Assembly: GCA_028023455.1 (NCBI GenBank)
Contig: JAQFVV010006203.1
Coordinates: forward strand, 13,492,348-13,556,347
Reading direction: 5' to 3'
DNA length: 64,000 nt
Origin: Epiperipatus broadwayi
Lineage: Eukaryota > Onychophora > Udeonychophora > Euonychophora > Peripatidae
Under the pieces are notes generated by a model that saw nothing but the letters and a program-made list of their open reading frames with translations, searched no databases and was not told where the DNA came from. Each line of letters begins with the position of its first letter. Position 1 is the first letter of the stretch. Below are positions 59,397-64,000 of the stretch, piece after piece. The position numbers and the translations under genes are program-made.

Positions 59397-59426
59397 CAAA
59401 TCTCCATTCAATATCAACAGAGAATT
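59397..59426 (-). CDS. Candidate 30-nt cassette micro-exon of PhK gamma
   Basis: Acceptor tttttattttag ends at 59427 and donor gtaagtaag starts at 59396, both strong. Ten codons in phase 0 read NSLLILNGDL. It lies between the exon ending HRDLK (60799) and the one starting PENILL (56641), both phase 0, so inclusion keeps the frame but would split the catalytic HRDLKPEN and should abolish activity. The peptide resembles the generic kinase segment N-x-LL-x-N-G-D-L that follows HRDLK in other kinases. It may be a chance pseudo-exon. Confidence 0.3.
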
Positions 59427-59702
59427 CTAAAATAAAAATGAATACATGCATTAAACCTCCAAGACACAATCTATTTTTACAGAGATGAATACATAAAATG
59501 CATTACCACACAAAAGAAAACCAATTTTTCAATCTAATAGCTATATAAATTGACTTCTTATGAACATTTGATAATGTAAAACATGAGAGACTAGCCCAAC
59601 AAATCCTATGTTTTCTTGGTGATTAATCAAATTTAGCCTGTAGAATGAATAATTATACAAAAAAATCATTCTGCTTACATTACAGAATATATTCAATTTT
59701 TT

Positions 59703-59812
59703 TTTTTTTTTCATATGTCATAGCATCGGCCGGGACGCGAACCCACAACCGTCTGCAACCAACTACTTGCTTGCATGGCGGCTGCGATACCTCTCGGCTA
59801 ACAACGCAAGAC
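59703..59812 (-). mobile_element. Short tRNA-derived SINE or tRNA retropseudogene with target duplication
   Basis: On the minus strand, GTTGTTAGCCGAGAGGTATC (A box TAGCCGAGAGG) is followed about 45 bases later by GTTGTGGGTTCGCGTCCCGG (B box GGTTCGCGTCCC), then a short tail and poly(A) (the T run at 59703-59711). Direct repeats ATATATTCAATTTTTT at 59687-59702 and 59813-59828 flank it as a target duplication. The whole insert is about 110 bases and GC-rich against AT-rich flanks. The plus-strand open frames across it are incidental. The variable region is long for a simple tRNA, which favours a SINE head. Confidence 0.75.
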
Positions 59813-59828
59813 ATATATTCAATTTTTT

Positions 59829-60798
59829 CCTTAACATTAGAGGAATTGTACTGAGATTTTTGATCTCTACATTATTCCCTAATTACACTGATTCTTTTCA
59901 ATCTGCCATAGTCTATATGACTGATGTTATGATTATAATAAAAGGTAAGAAAAGCCTACTACTCATTAAAACACTAATTCAAATTCTTTTAAACTTTTTT
60001 TCAGTATTCCTTAAAAAGTACTCTGCTTGGCAGCTATTTATAGATAATACTATCCCTCCTTTAGACTTCTCAAATTTGTCCACTAAAATTTTAATCCACA
60101 ACTTATCAACATGACAATCAAAGATATCCTGATATTTTAATCACCATGATGCTACATCACCAATGTCACTATAATAGAAACAAATAAAATCACATCTACC
60201 TGTGAAGTTATCATAATATTTTAAAGGTTTTAAATTAATAGAATTCAAATCTTTTGCACAATATATCAACATGAAGATATGTGACTATTTCTAATGTAAT
60301 TTGAGAAACGAAATTATCATTCATCCTCAAATGAGTATTGACATATACGAGTTATTAAAATATAACATGTCCACAAAATTGTGAACTACTTTCCAAACAC
60401 GAAGTTGATTTTCATCTATCAAAGTCATTATTAGAAAACATAAGTATAAAATTATCTATCCATTTTTCTAAAATGATCTTCCTAAATAAGAAAATATAAA
60501 AACTGCAATATGAATGGTGAAGTATCAATACATATAATCAATATTTGCCTTTCTTCAGCAATTCGGGATTGCACTTCATACAAATATCATGCCATAATTA
60601 GATAGCTAAAATCTAAGATACATATATATGAATAAAACATCAAATCAAAATTAACTAAACATTTTACTTACTATAAGAATTGTTATAAAAATAATTCTGA
60701 CTATTAAAATGGAATTATTTTTGACATCTGAAACTTTTAAAATTATACATTTTACATAAGTGTGAGTTAATTAAATATCAGTACCAGAAGTAACTTAC
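59829..60798. other. Intron sequence, nothing recognised
   Basis: AT-rich; no feature identified. Confidence 0.4.
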
Positions 60799-60871
60799 TT
60801 TCAGATCTCTGTGAACAATATTACGCTCATGAATGTAATCAACTGCTTCTAGTAATTGCCGCATTATAATC
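60799..60871 (-). CDS. PHKG: PhK gamma exon: helix E and start of the catalytic loop
   Basis: A T-rich tract ending in ag lies before 60871 and donor gtaagt follows 60799. After one base completing a codon (probably Arg), 24 codons read IIMRQLLEAVDYIHERNIVH then RDLK. Vertebrate gamma 1 has [24 protein letters not shown] at this place. HRD carries the catalytic Asp. The preceding exon (glycine loop, VAIK Lys, GELFDYL) was not found between 60872 and 64000 and probably lies beyond. Confidence 0.95.
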
Positions 60872-61679
60872 CTAAAAAAAAAAACAGTTACAGAAATATA
60901 ACTTTCAAATTTTTACATGAAGATTGATGATGATGAGTTGTAAAATTTGATCTACATTTAAAATTCCCTTGCTAAAGGTACACTTTTATCACCACTGATC
61001 TTAAATATTAATAATCTTATGCCAAATGATAATCAGTATTTAATATTTCCCTTGACTAAGTCATAAAAACTTTAATGATTATAAAGAGTGTTTTTAAGAC
61101 AACGGAGATACCATTGCTAGAACTAATCTATTCGGCCAAAAAATAGGAATACAGATAATTTTATTGCACATATAAACTAACTATTTAAAATAAACACTAG
61201 AAAATAATGACATTAAAAATGTCTTAAATCCCAATAATCAAGATCTAATGACATTATTCAATATAACATATTCCATAATCAATGTGCTAAGATTTACCTA
61301 ATATTAATTACAGTTTACTTTTCAGTATTAAGATCTTAAATAAACTTCTAATTATAAATAATATTTAAAAATATTTGGGGTTAGAGAGTCTGCCAGTCTA
61401 TCATTAAACCATCATACAGGCAATTATAGAAATAAAAACAAAAGACATATTAATTGTAATTTCTAAATTGGATAGCCATTTCATTTATATCATATATAAT
61501 AATTCATGTTATAATAGAATATTATTTACAGAATTGTAAGTGTACAGTTCTTTTCAACATATATATAATACAAGCAATTTTCATGGATATATAATGTATA
61601 TATAAATTAAGATTAAATAAACAAAATTTAAAAAAAAAAAATAGTTATTAATAATAAATTGAGAAGAGCACACATATAT
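60872..61679. other. Intron sequence, nothing recognised
   Basis: AT-rich. No upstream kinase exon found. Confidence 0.4.
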
Positions 61680-62215
61680 ACATATTGTATTTATATATTG
61701 AATTATTTCCATCATCTAATATTAAATACCGAATGTCTTCAAAAACTTTTAGTTTTCCAATTACATTCAACTGTTAATAACAGCATGCAGGTTAGTATAT
61801 TCACAATAGTTTGAATGGTATTATTCTCCTCTCTTCTTCAGATGCTGCTAGCCTGACCAATAACAGTACTAGCATGAGAATCGAACCGGGATCTTCAGTT
61901 TCTTGAATATTGAATTTTTAGGTAATGCTTTAACAGAATCTTCCATCAATGAATATTCAAGAATCTAAAGATTCATGTTAGATTCCCATGCTAATACTAC
62001 CATAGGTCAGGCCAGCAATGCCTGAAGAAGAGAATAGTACTATTTGAAACTTTGTGCATATACTAACCTGTGTCCCATTATTAACAGTTGAATGAAGTTG
62101 GAAAATTTAAGTGAAGTTAAATTTTTCTAAAGACATTCAATATTCAATATTAGATGATGGAAATAGTCCAACATATAAATACAACTAAAATCCCCATCAT
62201 CACAAACTTTCAGGC
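61680..62215. repeat. SINE family I, head-to-head inverted dimer, best preserved
   Basis: Left arm: TTTCCATCATCTAATATTAA, AATTACATTCAACTGTTAAT, GCAGGTTAGTATAT, CTTCTTCAGATGCTGCTAGC, and GAGAATCGAACCGGGATCTT (B box on the minus strand). Right arm mirrors this: TTAGATTCCCATGCTAATAC, GGCCAGCAATGCCTGAAGAA, CATATACTAACCTGTGT, AACAGTTGAATGAAG, and ATATTAGATGATGGAAATAG, ending CCATCATCACAAACTTTCAG. Heads meet near 61950. The minus-strand copy GGTTCGATTCTCATGCT is a consensus-quality B box. Confidence 0.78.
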
Positions 62216-64000
62216 AATATATATATATATATGATCACTAAATGGAGCTTACCAATAGCTCTAATCAAGCTTTATTTTATAAGTGCCGAAAGAGAAAAAA
62301 TTCAAAATCTCTTGTTTTATTAATTATATATATTAAAACCATAAGTCAGTTGAGACAGTGCATCAATAATGTGGAAGTGCAATCATCCCTAACTTAACCC
62401 AACTGTAATACCTTCAAGTTTTATATTTCCACATAAACTATTCTATACTTCAATAACAGTATCTAATTTATTAAAATAATAAATTTAACAGGGTTATTCA
62501 ATAATATGTGTACTCTTAGTCTTACTATATTTTGATGGAAATATTTTGCAAATATATTGTTTCTTACTATAAGAACTAATCAGGAATAACTTAATCTGTG
62601 TTTTCAAACTAAGCTAGCCATTTTGAATATAATATTGATTAATGATTTATCTCAGGGTTATATAAAATTAAAAAAATGCATGGATATAAAGTGTGTTTAT
62701 ACATCTTCTTACTCAATACCTTTGTATTTCAGATAGCATCAATATAGTAATGATGTATTTAATCCATAATTTTGTGTGTTATCTAATATCTCAAATATGA
62801 ATCCTATATCGCAGATAGACAGAGACAATACCTCTTTAATAATGACAAACGAGAAGTATTAAAAAATTAACAATTGCTTTATTACACAATGTAAAATAAA
62901 TGATAAAAATGAATAACAATAAAAAAATTATATAAAATGTCTAATATTAATATTTTCTTCCTAAATTTAATTTTTAAGCTTGGTATATGAAAGATGTATT
63001 ATCATACAGTGTTGTGAAGGCACTAACATTAAATAGGAATAAATTTATTTCAAAATACTGTAATCCTAAATTCAAATACTTGAGACTAATAATAATCATC
63101 ATAATAAGAATAAATGCTCTGTGTGGTCCTTAATGTTTGTTTTACTAACTTATCAATTATTGATCAATCTCACTTGATAATATTGGAGATTTCCTTTTTT
63201 AAAAAAACCAAGTGCAATTATTACTTACCATATCTAAATAATATTTACAACAGGATTTATTTATTTAGTCTTAAAGATTCTTTATTGGATTCATTCATAT
63301 GCTTAAATGCTAAAAGTGATAATCTACTAACAAAATAGAACTAGATCATTAGGATACCTTATTCCATACTATATCACATTTTAAAATTACTATTCACATA
63401 TAAGAGTGATGCATAAAAGGTTCCTTACAGATCTACTCATCTAAATAATAATGATTAAATCCATTTAACTTTGAGATTGAAACCTAAAATCCCATAAAAC
63501 TTATAATTGCAATGTAGCAGTTTTATATAAGTATTATAATTACGTACATTTATACAACCTAAACCTAAAGTAAATTACATTTAATCCCATTCAATATCAT
63601 CAATAATAATATTAAATAAAAATATTACCTGTACATTTGCATAGTAATATGTGAGGAAATGATTATATTCTTTATTACATTAATAATATTAATATTAACT
63701 AACTAAAAAAGAAGCAGTTACAAGAAAATGCATTAAATAATCTTCCAATGGTTATGATGTTTTAAAATTTATCACAATGAAATATTGATTCTTGAAAAAT
63801 ATTCCAAAGTTCTTATGAATTTACAAATACTTGTAAAATAACAGCATCAAAGATGATGTAAACACAAACTCATTCTGTAATATAATCCTTTCTGGAGCAC
63901 AATATCAAGATTAATAAATTTATTTAGGGTACTTCTTAATCCAAGGTAACCTATATTTAATACATTAATCTGTTTTAAGGACTATTTATAAATTCAACAT
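62216..64000. other. Intron sequence, nothing recognised
   Basis: AT-rich to the window edge. The open frame at 63114-63338 has no domain. The next upstream kinase exon is not visible. Confidence 0.4.

Larger units (their letters stand above)
7483..60871 (-). other. PHKG: Phosphorylase kinase gamma gene, span of the exons inside the window
   Basis: Eight minus-strand exons splice with consistent phases (2, 0, 1, 2, 1, 0, 0, 0 at the upstream boundary of each exon in order) into one open frame of about 273 residues ending at a stop. The encoded order matches the catalytic gamma subunit of phosphorylase b kinase: catalytic loop, DFG, activation segment, C-lobe, then the two calmodulin-binding regulatory segments. 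The gamma subunit phosphorylates glycogen phosphorylase in the cytosol and acts in a complex with alpha, beta and calmodulin (delta) subunits. The human protein is about 387 residues, so roughly the first 120 residues lie past 64000. The introns (from 87 bases to about 19 kb) are packed with transposons. Exons are listed separately. Confidence 0.9.

Noticed and set aside
59703-59812. Functional tRNA gene
   Set aside because: Poly(A) end and target duplications show retroposition, and a clean cloverleaf with standard arms could not be drawn.
63610-63655. Possible upstream PhK gamma exon ending MQMYR before gtaata
   Set aside because: Phase fits, but the residues do not match the expected LSEKETR region and no acceptor is convincing.
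1-64000. CRISPR array, bacterial operon or phage
   Set aside because: No regular spacer-repeat array, no long uninterrupted ORFs, and clear spliceosomal introns and eukaryotic transposons.

Overview
The window is AT-rich metazoan nuclear DNA. Exons are short, introns run to many kilobases, (TA)n tracts and G/C homopolymers are frequent, and most of the sequence is repeats. There is no bacterial-style gene organisation. The host protein resembles invertebrate (insect-type) homologues, and the repeats (RTE, Penelope, Jockey-like, mariner, hAT, tRNA-derived SINEs) fit an arthropod or another invertebrate. I cannot name the species.

The main host gene is the 3' two-thirds of a phosphorylase b kinase gamma subunit gene on the minus strand. 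Eight exons at 60799-60871, 56551-56641, 37456-37546, 35232-35261, 35021-35144, 26550-26630, 16272-16313 and 7483-7773 splice in frame. They encode about 273 residues, from the region before the catalytic loop (HRDLKPEN) through DFG, CGTPGYLAPE and the C-lobe to the calmodulin-binding regulatory tail and stop. The N-terminal exons lie beyond 64000. Two further segments with good splice sites and frame-preserving lengths (59397-59426, 30 nt; 20057-20152, 96 nt) could be cassette exons. At the left edge a plus-strand gene, convergent with the kinase, contributes a clear terminal exon (6295-6489, AATAAA at 6591) and perhaps an exon at 1-88. I do not recognise its product.

Repeats fill the rest. 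At 0.2-4.4 kb there are two decayed Penelope-like elements and a LINE 3' end. A long RTE-type LINE lies at 11.65-14.26 kb, with relatives at 31.2, 33.0, 33.6, 46.4 and 52.6-55.4 kb, several ending in (TGA)n. Jockey-like LINE remnants lie at 21.8-23.7 and 28.7-30.0 kb, and another LINE C-terminus at 51.4-52.4 kb. DNA transposons include two TA-flanked elements with terminal inverted repeats (10344-11360, 18153-19722), a hAT-type MITE with an 8-bp target duplication (57091-57675), an internally deleted mariner (38.07-39.01 kb), and an unclassified 889-bp element with internal GC-rich tandem repeats (26771-27659).

The most unusual theme is palindromic repeats. A tRNA-headed SINE family occurs three times as head-to-head inverted dimers (15.85-16.2, 17.06-17.6, 61.7-62.2 kb). 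Other large palindromes lie at 19.0, 25.8-26.2, 44.4, 45.5-46.0 and 47.8-48.3 kb. Several carry a CTGANGA-stem-GAAA signature; in the 45.5-46.0 kb palindrome this matches a decayed hammerhead ribozyme core on both arms.
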